Assembly (NCBI GenBank): GCA_020632975.1
Contig: JACKEL010000009.1
Span: 186,001 to 250,000 of the forward strand
Direction: 5' to 3'
Length of the DNA: 64,000 nt
From: Myxococcales bacterium
GTDB taxonomy: Bacteria > Myxococcota_C > UBA6777
The notes under the pieces are model-generated. The model saw only the letters and a program-made list of their open reading frames with translations. It had not been told where the DNA came from and ran no database searches. The translations under genes were made by a program, and so were the position numbers. Within the stretch, counting starts at the first letter, position 1. Every line of letters starts with the position of its first letter. Positions 8,392 to 16,489 of the stretch are shown here, in pieces.

Positions 8392-8475
8392 CTTGCGTTT
8401 TCGCAAGTCAGACGCCTCTTGTGGCATGAATAGGGATCGTCGCCCTCCGATCCTTGCTGCAAGAGGCGTTTTTTT
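8392..8475 (+). terminator. Rho-independent terminator with nested hairpins after the MBL gene
   Basis: A small hairpin CTTGCG-TTTT-CGCAAG (8392-8407) precedes a 9-bp stem CGCCTCTTG (8413-8421) / CAAGAGGCG (8460-8468) that runs into seven T's (8469-8475). Inside its loop is a second stem, GGATCG / CGATCC (8433-8453). The main stem plus T tract is a convincing terminator; the nested arm is unusual. Confidence 0.8.
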
Positions 8476-8488
8476 ATTTCGTTTCAGC

Positions 8489-8505
8489 GTTGCAACTATC
8501 GCAAC
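8489..8505. promoter_or_regulatory. GTTG-N9-CAAC dyad and adjacent shared block between the MBL and DUF2911 genes
   Basis: GTTGCAACTATCGCAAC is followed directly by ATTATGAAACA. The dyad matches 7330-7346 and the following block matches the minus strand at 5694-5732. It lies 270 bases upstream of the DUF2911 gene start (8775), where I could not find a convincing -24/-12 promoter. Apart from this site and the terminator at 8392-8475, I see nothing in 8359-8774. Confidence 0.4.
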
Positions 8506-8774
8506 ATTATGAAACAAGATAAAACGTACATGAAACGCATTGAAACCAATCCTTTCCAATCACCCTCATTCGTGCAACGGACCTTTGCATCCACGCAACA
8601 AGCCCCTCTTTGAGAAAAGAAAGCTCGCACGCGCGACGTTTTAACGCTCTCTGGCATCTCAGCAGGAGCCATCTTCCTTGGGAATGAACTCTTCCGCATA
8701 TGCGTTGTGCCTAAAGATCCGCAGGTGTTTTATGGTAAAGCCCTGCCCCTACGACTGCTACAAAGGAGCAAAGT

Positions 8775-9689
8775 ATGCAGACCCCCATCGGAATTCGCTC
8801 TGTTCTCCCGCGCCTCTTGTGTACCCTTGGACTCTCTATGGTCGCTCTTCTTGCGGCTCCCACAGCCCAAGCGCTTGAATTGCCCCGCCCCAGTCCAGCA
8901 GCAAGTGTCTCTCAAACTGTTGGTATCACAGAAGTTTCCGTCTCGTACTTTAGCCCTGGTGTCAAAGGCCGCAAGATCTGGGGAGGTCTGATCCCCTACG
9001 GAAAGATCTGGCGTGCAGGTGCAAACTCGGGCACCAAGATCACCTTTTCCCAAGACGTCACCATTGGAAAGTCCAGCGTCAAAGCAGGTAGCTATTACGT
9101 CTATATCGTCCCTGCAGAAAAAGGCGAGTGGAGCTTCTTTTTGAGCACAGACGGTCGTGCATGGACCAAAGGTCCCAAGTACGACACCAAGCAAACTGTT
9201 GCTCAAGTCAGCGCTGCGCCCACTGCGATCCCCCAACGTGAGCGCCTTGCTTTCCAATTCACAGACTCGACAGACGACGCAACCACCCTTCACTTTGAAT
9301 GGGAAAAAGTCCGTCTTTCCGTCAAGATCGCAACCGACACCAAAAAGTTCGTGTCTGCCGCAATCAAAAAGGCGACTTCGAACACTTGGCGTCCCTACTA
9401 CATGGCTGGCCGCCACATCCTCAGCACAGGTGGCGATCTTAAAGTTGCCCTTTCGATGCTTGAGACCTCCATCCAACTCAAAGAAAACTGGTGGAATGTG
9501 TGGTTCAAAGCGTTGACCCTCTCCAAGATGAAGCGCACAGAAGAAGCCATCCAAAGCGGACATCGTGCCCTTGCCCTTGGCAAAGGTAAGCCCGTGTTTG
9601 AGCGCTTCTTTAAAGCGAACGCTGAAAAGACCGTTGCTGCTTGGCAAAACTCCCTCAAGCCCAAGCCCGCTGTACGCCCTAGCAAATAA
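8775..9689 (+). CDS. Secreted DUF2911-domain protein
   Basis: Protein of 304 residues with a signal peptide (RLLCTLGLSMVALLAAPTAQA) and the start preceded by AAAGGAG. Residues 40-180 carry the DUF2911 pattern: SPAASVSQTVG, VSYFSPGVKGRKIWG, LIPYGKIWRAGANSGTKI and KAGSYYVYIVP. The C-terminal part, about 195-300, looks like a short helical repeat (TPR-like), with MLETSIQLKENWWNVWFKAL and TEEAIQSGHRALALGKG. DUF2911 proteins are periplasmic or outer-membrane-associated and of unknown function. It ends 23 bases before bshC and may share its transcript, but no functional link to bacillithiol is known to me. Confidence 0.8.
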   Translation: MQTPIGIRSVLPRLLCTLGLSMVALLAAPTAQALELPRPSPAASVSQTVGITEVSVSYFSPGVKGRKIWGGLIPYGKIWRAGANSGTKITFSQDVTIGKSSVKAGSYYVYIVPAEKGEWSFFLSTDGRAWTKGPKYDTKQTVAQVSAAPTAIPQRERLAFQFTDSTDDATTLHFEWEKVRLSVKIATDTKKFVSAAIKKATSNTWRPYYMAGRHILSTGGDLKVALSMLETSIQLKENWWNVWFKALTLSKMKRTEEAIQSGHRALALGKGKPVFERFFKANAEKTVAAWQNSLKPKPAVRPSK

Positions 9690-9712
9690 AAACCTCGCAA
9701 AGTGAGATCTCG

Positions 9713-11344
9713 ATGACACGCCCTTTTGCCCCTGCTTTTCTTCAATCTTCCCCTGATGCTGCAACCTTTTTGCACCCTTACCACGCAGATGCCAAGGCGC
9801 GTGTCATCGCTCTCCAACAGCGAGCCAAACAACCTTGCCACCCTTCCGTCCTTGAAGCGTTACACCTTCAACACCCACCCGCCAAACGAACGGCGGCACA
9901 AGAAGCAAGCCTCCAAGCCCTCGCAACGACGGGCACTACCGCAGTGATCTCAGGTCAACAAGTCGGTTTGTTTTTGGGGCCCCTCTACACGCTTCACAAA
10001 GCCGCAACAGCGATCCTACTCGCTCGACAACTCGAAGCAGAAACCCAACAGCGAGTTGTCCCCATCTTTTGGCTCCAAGTCGAAGACCATGATCTCGAAG
10101 AGATCGCGACCTGTTGCCTCCCACAACACGGCGACGTCCTTTCTCTGCGACTGCTTGAGCCATCCCTTGCGCACCAAAATAGATCCTCGGTTGCGCACTA
10201 TCCACTCGAAGAGACCGCACTTTCAGAGATCTTTTCTCAACTCCAACAATGCCTCCAAGGTCTGCCTTTTGCGCAAGAAACCCTCGACCTCTTGCACGAG
10301 ACTTACAAGGCCCAAAGACCCATTGGAGAAGCTTTTGCGGCCCTACTTCACGAGATCTTTGCCTCAGAAGGACTCTTGATCTTCCATCCTAGACATCCTT
10401 CCCTTGCTTCTCTTGCTGCCCCTGTGCATCAACGCGCGATATCCGAAGCTTCCGCGATCGAAGCCCGCCTCAAAGAAAGAGAAGAAGCGCTCCAACAAGC
10501 AGACTTTCGGGTCCAGATCCCCCTGCGCCCAGGAGCCACGCTTTCCTTCTTTCATCCTGAAGGCCCCGAAGGACCGCGTTTTCGCATCATGCAAGAGGAA
10601 CAACAGTTCGCTCTCGCAGGTTCAGAGCTACGTTTCAGCCAAGACCAGCTCCTCGAACAACTGCAAAAGCACCCTGAGCGCTTCAGCACGTCAGCTTTGC
10701 TCCGCCCGCTGCTTCAAGATCAGTGGTTCCCCACCGCCGCTTATGTGGGTGGCCCAGGAGAGATCGCTTACTTTGCTCAACTCGCTCCCCTCTACCAACT
10801 CTTTGATGTCGCGATGCCCATGATCTTGCCGCGTGGTCGTTTTGTTTGGGTCGAGTCAAGCCAACAAAAACTCCTCGACCAACTGGGCCTCACGCTTGAA
10901 GATCTTCAAGCACCTGAAACCTCGCTCTTGGCGCGGCTTGCAGAAAAACAAGACGCACATCCCTTGGATCGAGATGCCCTGCGCGCCAAGCTTTGGGAAC
11001 CGCTTCAACAAAGCATCGAACAGCTACAAGAGAGCATCCAGCAGCTTGAGCCTGGACTCGTCAAACCCCTGCTCAAGCTCGGGCAACAGTTTGAAGATGG
11101 CCTCGAAAAGTTGGTCACAAAGATCCAACGCGTGCAATTGAGCCAAGACGAACAAACCCAACAACGGCTCCAAAGCGCGAAGCAACGGCTTTTTCCCCAA
11201 GGTGCCCCCCAAGAACGCGTCTACGGTTTCCCTTATTTTGCGGCACGCGTCGGGCTCCAAAGCCTCAAACATACGCTACTTTCGAACTATCATCCTTATC
11301 AACACACAACACAGGTCCTTCATCTCCAACAAGAAAACGGATAG
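9713..11344 (+). CDS. bshC: Bacillithiol synthase BshC (cysteine-adding enzyme)
   Basis: Protein of 543 residues, the usual length for BshC. Family blocks are clear: ISGQQVGLFLGPLYTLHKA near residue 83, VPIFWLQVEDHDLEEI near 118 (the EDHD block), AAYVGGPGEIAYFAQLAPLY near 345 and ILPRGRFVWVE. A coiled coil near the C-terminus (about 400-500) is also typical. BshC ligates cysteine to glucosaminyl-malate in the last step of bacillithiol synthesis. The genes bshB1 and bshA follow at once, so the complete pathway is encoded here. Start chosen as the ATG at 9713, preceded by GTGAGAT, which is a weak site. Confidence 0.93.
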   Translation: MTRPFAPAFLQSSPDAATFLHPYHADAKARVIALQQRAKQPCHPSVLEALHLQHPPAKRTAAQEASLQALATTGTTAVISGQQVGLFLGPLYTLHKAATAILLARQLEAETQQRVVPIFWLQVEDHDLEEIATCCLPQHGDVLSLRLLEPSLAHQNRSSVAHYPLEETALSEIFSQLQQCLQGLPFAQETLDLLHETYKAQRPIGEAFAALLHEIFASEGLLIFHPRHPSLASLAAPVHQRAISEASAIEARLKEREEALQQADFRVQIPLRPGATLSFFHPEGPEGPRFRIMQEEQQFALAGSELRFSQDQLLEQLQKHPERFSTSALLRPLLQDQWFPTAAYVGGPGEIAYFAQLAPLYQLFDVAMPMILPRGRFVWVESSQQKLLDQLGLTLEDLQAPETSLLARLAEKQDAHPLDRDALRAKLWEPLQQSIEQLQESIQQLEPGLVKPLLKLGQQFEDGLEKLVTKIQRVQLSQDEQTQQRLQSAKQRLFPQGAPQERVYGFPYFAARVGLQSLKHTLLSNYHPYQHTTQVLHLQQENG

Positions 11345-11375
11345 AAGCTTCCCTTTGTTTGGGCCAAGGAAGCCC

Positions 11376-12191
11376 ATGACCCCCACAACCAAAGGCAAAT
11401 GGATGAGCCAAGCAACATCACTCGATCTTCTCGCCGTCGGGCCACACCCCGATGATGTCGAGCTTTTTTGTGGGGGACTTCTGATCAAGATGGCCCAACA
11501 AGGCTACCGCACGGGCATCCTCGATCTCAGCCATGGCGAACTCGCGTCCAATGGAGATCCCGAAACACGCGCCCAAGAAGCCGCCGAAGCAGCCCGTGTC
11601 ATGGGCCTCAGTCATCGCGAAAACCTCGGACTTCCTGATGGCGCCATCCTCCCTTGGTCACCCGAAGAGGCCAGCGAAGCATCGACAGACTCCCCAACCG
11701 CAAGGATCGCAGAAGTCATCCGTCGTCTTCGCCCTGCCTTGCTTATCATCCCTTGGAAAGAAGGCCGACACCCCGATCATCGCAACACGAGCGCGCTTCT
11801 TTCTCGTGCGATCTTCCTTGCAGGACTACGCAAGTATCAGACTTCATCAAACCTCCCAGCCTTCGCCCCCACACAAACACTTTTTTACGCGATGCGCCAC
11901 AGCTTCACCCCAAGCTTTTTGGTCGATATCTCCGCAGTGGCGGCGCTAAAAACACAAGCGATCCTTTGTCACGCAAGCCAAGTCACCCCCCAAGGTGGCA
12001 CCACCACCCTCGTGGGTTCTCCCCGTGCCCTCAGCTCGATCGATGCAAGAGATCGCTATTATGGTGCGATGCTCGGGGTTGAGCACGCAGAGTCCTTCTT
12101 GTGCGAAAACACATTAGGGATCGACGATCCCATCGCACACTTCAATCAATACGCCGATCGTCGTCCCCATTTTTTTGAGAAACGCTCATGA
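11376..12191 (+). CDS. bshB1: Bacillithiol biosynthesis deacetylase BshB1
   Basis: PIG-L-fold zinc deacetylase of 271 residues that removes the acetyl group from GlcNAc-malate. The motif HPDDVELFCGG near residue 28 supplies zinc ligands and the catalytic Asp. DLSHGELASNGDPETR follows, as in BshB1, and IPWKEGRHPDHRNTSALL near 130 gives the third zinc histidine. The frame is open upstream into bshC, but the ATG at 11376 has AAGGA six bases before it; another ATG at 11403 would shorten the protein by nine residues. It overlaps the bshA start by four bases (ATGA), which implies translational coupling. Confidence 0.92.
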   Translation: MTPTTKGKWMSQATSLDLLAVGPHPDDVELFCGGLLIKMAQQGYRTGILDLSHGELASNGDPETRAQEAAEAARVMGLSHRENLGLPDGAILPWSPEEASEASTDSPTARIAEVIRRLRPALLIIPWKEGRHPDHRNTSALLSRAIFLAGLRKYQTSSNLPAFAPTQTLFYAMRHSFTPSFLVDISAVAALKTQAILCHASQVTPQGGTTTLVGSPRALSSIDARDRYYGAMLGVEHAESFLCENTLGIDDPIAHFNQYADRRPHFFEKRS

Positions 12192-13471
12192 CCCCAACAA
12201 AACTTCGCATAGGAATCGTCTGTTACCCCAACTTTGGAGGTAGCGGCATCGTCGCAACAGAGATCGGCTTAGGCTTGGCACAACGCGGTCATGAGGTCCA
12301 TCTCATCACCACAGAACTCCCCGTTCGTGCGAGACAAAGTACACTCCCGATCCACTTTCATCGCGTCGAAGTGCAGGATTATCCGCTCTTTGAGTTCCCT
12401 CCCTATACCCTTGCTTTGGCTTCGCGCCTTGCAGAGATCGCACAACAAACCCAACTCGACATCCTTCACCTCCACTACGCAATCCCCCATGCTGTCAGCG
12501 GTTACCTCGCACGTCAGATCCTCCAAGGCAAAGGGCCCCGTATCATCGTGACCTTGCATGGTACAGATGTCACAAGAGTCGGGTGCTTGGACAGTTATCG
12601 CTCAGTCACACGGATGGCACTCCTCGCAAGCGATGGTATCACCGCGCCCTCTCATTATCTCCGCAAAGTCTCGTACCCCCTACTCGATCTCCCTGACGAA
12701 CTCCCCATCGAAGTGATCTCCAACTTCGTGGATACCCAGCGCTTTCACCCTGCCGCCCAGCGTTCAAGAGCGCGACTGGATACACTGTTCCCCAAGACTC
12801 CCGATCTCCATGGAACCCCCATCCTCGCGCACCTCTCGAACTTTCGTCCGATCAAGCGAATTCCCGATGTCATCGACATCTTCGCGCGCGTCAACAACGC
12901 CCTCCCTGCACGGCTGCTCTTGATCGGGGAAGGCCCCGAACGACGAGCCGCAGCAGAGCGCATCCAAGAGCTTGGACTGCAAGATCAAGTCTGCTTCCTT
13001 GGCAAACGAGAAGACGTCGTCCAATACCTCCAACACTGCGACCTGATGCTCATGCCCTCTGAAACCGAGAGCTTTGGCCTCGCAGCCTTGGAGTCGATGA
13101 GTTGTGGTGTCCCTGTCATTGCAAGCGATGTTGGCGGACTTCACGAGCTGATCGAACACCAAACCAGTGGGTTCCTTGCACCTGTCTACGACACCGAGAC
13201 CATGGCCAAGTTCGCCATCCAACTTCTGCAAGACCCCCAAGGACTCGAACAAATGATGCGCGCCGCACGAAAACGCGCACTCGATTTTGGCGATCAGGAC
13301 GCCATCTTCGACCAATATGAGCGATTTTATCAGCAGACCCTGACGCAAACACCAAGCTCATATCCCTGTCAAACCTGTGAAGAAAACGCCCATCACCGCA
13401 CACAGGAGCCCACACGCCATGACCCCGCAACTCATTCTCTCTCTGCTCCTCCTTCTTCCGCTGCAAATTAA
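12188..13471 (+). CDS. bshA: N-acetyl-alpha-D-glucosaminyl L-malate synthase BshA
   Basis: GT4-family glycosyltransferase of 427 residues that joins GlcNAc from UDP-GlcNAc to L-malate, the first step of bacillithiol synthesis. Diagnostic blocks: GIVCYPNFGGSGIVATEIG at the N-terminus, ILHLHYAIPHAVSGYLAR near residue 95, the GT4 motif LMPSETESFGLAALESM near 290, and VPVIASDVGGLHELI. Known BshA proteins are about 380 residues; here about 45 extra residues at the C-terminus are Pro/Ser/Thr/His-rich. The extension is encoded just before a palindromic repeat array, and the stop at 13469-13471 lies a few bases before the first unit. It also overlaps the start region of the next gene, so it may be a read-on tail from a rearranged 3' end. 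Confidence 0.93.
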   Translation: MTPTKLRIGIVCYPNFGGSGIVATEIGLGLAQRGHEVHLITTELPVRARQSTLPIHFHRVEVQDYPLFEFPPYTLALASRLAEIAQQTQLDILHLHYAIPHAVSGYLARQILQGKGPRIIVTLHGTDVTRVGCLDSYRSVTRMALLASDGITAPSHYLRKVSYPLLDLPDELPIEVISNFVDTQRFHPAAQRSRARLDTLFPKTPDLHGTPILAHLSNFRPIKRIPDVIDIFARVNNALPARLLLIGEGPERRAAAERIQELGLQDQVCFLGKREDVVQYLQHCDLMLMPSETESFGLAALESMSCGVPVIASDVGGLHELIEHQTSGFLAPVYDTETMAKFAIQLLQDPQGLEQMMRAARKRALDFGDQDAIFDQYERFYQQTLTQTPSSYPCQTCEENAHHRTQEPTRHDPATHSLSAPPSSAAN

Positions 13472-16235
13472 ACCGATATCACAGGCGCCCACAGAGGGAC
13501 GCCACACCCCGATATCACAGGCGCCCACAAAGGGACGCCCCCTGTCCATCCCTAATTCCCTGATTTCACGGGCGTCCACAGAGGGACGCCCCCTAACTTC
13601 CCCACACATCCCTTCTTTGCGGGCGCCCGCAGAGGGGCGCCCCCTATCCATCCCCAATGCCCCGATTTCACGGGCGTCCACAGAGGGACGCCCGCAATCT
13701 TCCCCATCCCTTCGTGGGCGGCCATCTGCCGCGCAACCATCGCCTCGCATCAGAAAGGAGCCTGCCTTGATGCACATCGAGATCGATCAGCCCAATGCAG
13801 CCCAGCTCCAACATCAGCTCGATAGACTCCAACATGTCGGGCGCGTCTTGTATGTCGCAGCGCATCCAGACGATGAGAACACGCGTTTGCTTTCTTATCT
13901 TGTGGGTGAGCGTAAACTCCGCGTGGGCTACCTTTCCTTGACACGAGGCGATGGTGGACAAAACCTCATCGGTAGCGAACAAGGCCCGATGTTGGGGATG
14001 ATCCGCACGCACGAGCTTTTGCAAGCGCGTCGTCTCGATGGTGCTGAACAGTTTTTTACGCGCGCCAAAGACTTCGGCTACTCGAAGTCTTCAGAAGAAG
14101 CCCTACGCATCTGGGGACACCAAGAAGTCCTCGCAGATGTGGTGTGGGTGGTTCGCACGTTTCGACCTGACGTGATCATCACAAGGTTCCCCGAAAAAGG
14201 CCGAACCCACGGACATCACCTTGCCTCGGCCATCCTCGCTCACGAAGCGTTCAAAGCAGCAGCCGATCCCAAGCGCTTCCCCGAACAACTCCAACGCACC
14301 TCTGTCTGGCAAGCGAAACGCCTCTACCACAACGTTTCACAGTGGATGATCCGCCGTCGCAAGGGCAAGATCGACCTTTCGCGTTTTCTCAAGCTCGATA
14401 TCGGCACGTACAATCCGCTCCTTGGGCACTCTTATGGAGAGATCGCATCGCGCAGCCGAAGTATGCACAAAAGCCAAGGATTCGGTTTCGCACTGCAACG
14501 CGGCCCTGCCAAAGAGTACTTTCAATACATCGCAGGTGACAAAGCAAGTCGCGATATCCTCGAAGGGATCGACTTTTCTTGGAAACGCATCCCAAACAGC
14601 CAAGACGTCGAAAAGCACCTCCAAGCCGCCCTCCAAGCGTTTAAGCCCACACAGCCACACCTCGCTGTGCCTTCGTTGCTATCGGCCCTTCAGCACCTTC
14701 AAAAGCTACCCCAAGATGAGCTCCTTCAAGAACGCGTCCAAGCCATCCGCACAGTGATCGCTTTTTGCTTGGGTCTCTTCCTTGACGCCCGAACCAACGA
14801 TGCTTCCGTCACGCCTGGAAACAAAAGTCTCTTGACCCTCCAAGCACTCAATCGCAGTCCTTTGACGGTTCAGATCCAAGATATCGCCCTCAGTACGGGG
14901 GCTTCCCTCCAAATGAAACGCCCCTTGCCTCAACACAAACCCTTCAAACGACGCTTACAAGTGGACATCCCCAAAGATGCAAAAGCCTCCGTCGCACCGT
15001 GGTTACAGCAAACAACGCCCAACGGGATGTACAGCGTGGTGCACCTCGAAGATCGCCATCAACCTGTTGAAGCTGCTCCACTCTTCGCAAGATTCGATCT
15101 GCTCGTGGAAGGAACGCCTGTCTCTTTTTATCGGATGTTCCGCCATGTCCGAGCAGATCCCGTGCGGGGCGAAGTGGCTCGACGCACAGAGATCACCCCA
15201 CCCATCACACTCACTCCCCAAAGTACCGTGTTGATGTTTCCCAATGGAACCTCCCAACAGTTGGCACTTTCGCTGCGTGCTCACACAGACAATGCAAAAG
15301 GAACGTTAACGCTCAAAGTCCCCAAAGGATGGAAGGTTCAGCCCGAAAAGATTGAACTAAACATCCCCAAAGCAAACACCCTACAAACCCACACCTTTAC
15401 ACTCCATCCTCCCGAGACCAAGGGCAAAGCCGCAGAAGCGTTTGCGATCCCCGTACTACACGCCCAAGGACGCGAATACACATGGGCCGAAACGCAGCTC
15501 AATTATCTCCACATCCCAGCGATGACGATCCTACGCCCCGCCACGGTTCGCCTTGTCCCGCTGCATGTCAAACTGCCCCAAGGACCCATCGCCTATATCC
15601 AAGGCTCTGGCGACCGTATCCCTGATGCCTTGCAACAAATCGGACTCCCCATTCAAGTCCTTTCTTCCAAAGACATCGTATCTTCCGACCTTTCAAAGTA
15701 CCGCACGATCATCGTCGGCATCCGTGCCTTCAATGCCAATCCCACCCTTCAGCTCCATGCTACGCGGCTTTGGGACTACGCAGCACAAGGCGGCACCGTT
15801 ATCGTCCAATACACCGTGCAATCTTGGTGGCGTCCTCTCAAACTCCCCGTCGCACCGTTTCCTTTTGTGCTTGGGCGTGGCCGTGTGACCCAAGAAGATG
15901 CCCCCATGACGATCTTGCAGGCACAACATCCGATCTTCCAAATGCCCCATCGCATCGAGCCTTCTGACTTCCTCGGCTGGGTCCAAGAACGTGGACTCTA
16001 TTTCGCAAAAACATGGGATGCCAAAGCCCTCCCTCTCTTGCGAATGGCCGACCCCAACGAGAAACCACAAGATGGTGCACTGATCGTTGCCCCCCATGGC
16101 AAGGGAGCTTACATCTACACGGGCCTCTCCTTTTTCCGACAGCTCCCCGCGGGTGTTCCTGGCGCTTACCGCCTCCTCCTCAACCTCATCGACTACCACC
16201 CCGCACAACACCCAACGACCAAGCCCCAAAAATAA
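13419..16235 (+). CDS. Large PIG-L-family deacetylase with C-terminal beta and glutamine-amidotransferase-like regions
   Basis: Protein of 938 residues if it starts at 13419. The PIG-L domain has YVAAHPDDENTRLLSY, SLTRGDGGQN and RTHGHH, which supply the zinc site; a NEW3-like beta domain follows (about 640-700, TLTLKVPKGWKVQPEKI), then a region with KYRTIIVGIRAFN and LWDYAAQGGTVIVQYT that looks like a class I amidotransferase fold without its catalytic Cys. Relatives are usually secreted de-N-acetylases acting on sugars. The ATG at 13419 gives a hydrophobic leader (LILSLLLLLPLQ) with AGGAG upstream; a GTG at 13377 would add Lys residues to it. Between leader and enzyme lie about 95 residues translated from a 51-bp palindromic array. 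A strong AAAGGAG at 13756 before TTG/ATG at 13767/13770 marks a rival start without the leader. It overlaps the end of bshA but is probably not a bacillithiol enzyme. Confidence 0.8.
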   Translation: MTPQLILSLLLLLPLQIKPISQAPTEGRHTPISQAPTKGRPLSIPNSLISRASTEGRPLTSPHIPSLRAPAEGRPLSIPNAPISRASTEGRPQSSPSLRGRPSAAQPSPRIRKEPALMHIEIDQPNAAQLQHQLDRLQHVGRVLYVAAHPDDENTRLLSYLVGERKLRVGYLSLTRGDGGQNLIGSEQGPMLGMIRTHELLQARRLDGAEQFFTRAKDFGYSKSSEEALRIWGHQEVLADVVWVVRTFRPDVIITRFPEKGRTHGHHLASAILAHEAFKAAADPKRFPEQLQRTSVWQAKRLYHNVSQWMIRRRKGKIDLSRFLKLDIGTYNPLLGHSYGEIASRSRSMHKSQGFGFALQRGPAKEYFQYIAGDKASRDILEGIDFSWKRIPNSQDVEKHLQAALQAFKPTQPHLAVPSLLSALQHLQKLPQDELLQERVQAIRTVIAFCLGLFLDARTNDASVTPGNKSLLTLQALNRSPLTVQIQDIALSTGASLQMKRPLPQHKPFKRRLQVDIPKDAKASVAPWLQQTTPNGMYSVVHLEDRHQPVEAAPLFARFDLLVEGTPVSFYRMFRHVRADPVRGEVARRTEITPPITLTPQSTVLMFPNGTSQQLALSLRAHTDNAKGTLTLKVPKGWKVQPEKIELNIPKANTLQTHTFTLHPPETKGKAAEAFAIPVLHAQGREYTWAETQLNYLHIPAMTILRPATVRLVPLHVKLPQGPIAYIQGSGDRIPDALQQIGLPIQVLSSKDIVSSDLSKYRTIIVGIRAFNANPTLQLHATRLWDYAAQGGTVIVQYTVQSWWRPLKLPVAPFPFVLGRGRVTQEDAPMTILQAQHPIFQMPHRIEPSDFLGWVQERGLYFAKTWDAKALPLLRMADPNEKPQDGALIVAPHGKGAYIYTGLSFFRQLPAGVPGAYRLLLNLIDYHPAQHPTTKPQK
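13475..13710. repeat. Palindromic repeat array read through by the PIG-L frame (51-bp period)
   Basis: Five hairpin units begin near 13484, 13520, 13571, 13622 and 13673; the last four are 51 bases apart, which is 17 codons. Typical unit: stem GGGCGTCC / GGACGCCC with loop ACAGAG; the fourth has stem GGGCGCCC / GGGCGCCC with loop GCAGAG. Several units follow GATATC or GATTTCAC. The layout (8-bp stem, six-base loop of the ACRGAG type) matches the intergenic family at 241-380 and 47567-48050. In the open frame each unit encodes a version of ISRASTEGRP. Confidence 0.8.
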
Positions 16236-16273
16236 TCTCCTGTGTCATCTTTTTTCTTACAAAGGAATGTCGC

Positions 16274-16429
16274 ATGACAAACGACCCCACATCCCCCCAA
16301 GAACGGCCCGAGTTGGAAGATGCACCACCCATCCTCGGTTCTTGGAAACGCATCTACATCCTTGTATTGAGCGTACTTGCCGTCCAACTCGCTCTCTACG
16401 CTTGGTTGTCGTGGAACTTTGCGCCCTGA
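16274..16429 (+). CDS. Small single-span membrane protein preceding the SSS symporter
   Basis: Open frame of 51 residues starting at 16274, with AAAGGA seven bases upstream. The N-terminal half is acidic and Pro-rich; the C-terminal half has one transmembrane helix (IYILVLSVLAVQLALYAWL), ending WNFAP. It lies 60 bases before the sodium:solute symporter. Short one-span proteins encoded just before SSS transporters are a recurring pattern, so an accessory subunit is likely. No named family is claimed. Confidence 0.7.
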   Translation: MTNDPTSPQERPELEDAPPILGSWKRIYILVLSVLAVQLALYAWLSWNFAP

Positions 16430-16489
16430 CCAGCCCAACCACAACAGCTTGAAACAACAGCCATCCTCTTAAAACGGAGCGAGATCACG

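Noticed and set aside
12188..16235. PIG-L gene as a second bacillithiol deacetylase (BshB2)
   Set aside because: It is four times longer than BshB proteins, has extra beta domains and a likely signal peptide, and bshB1 is already present.
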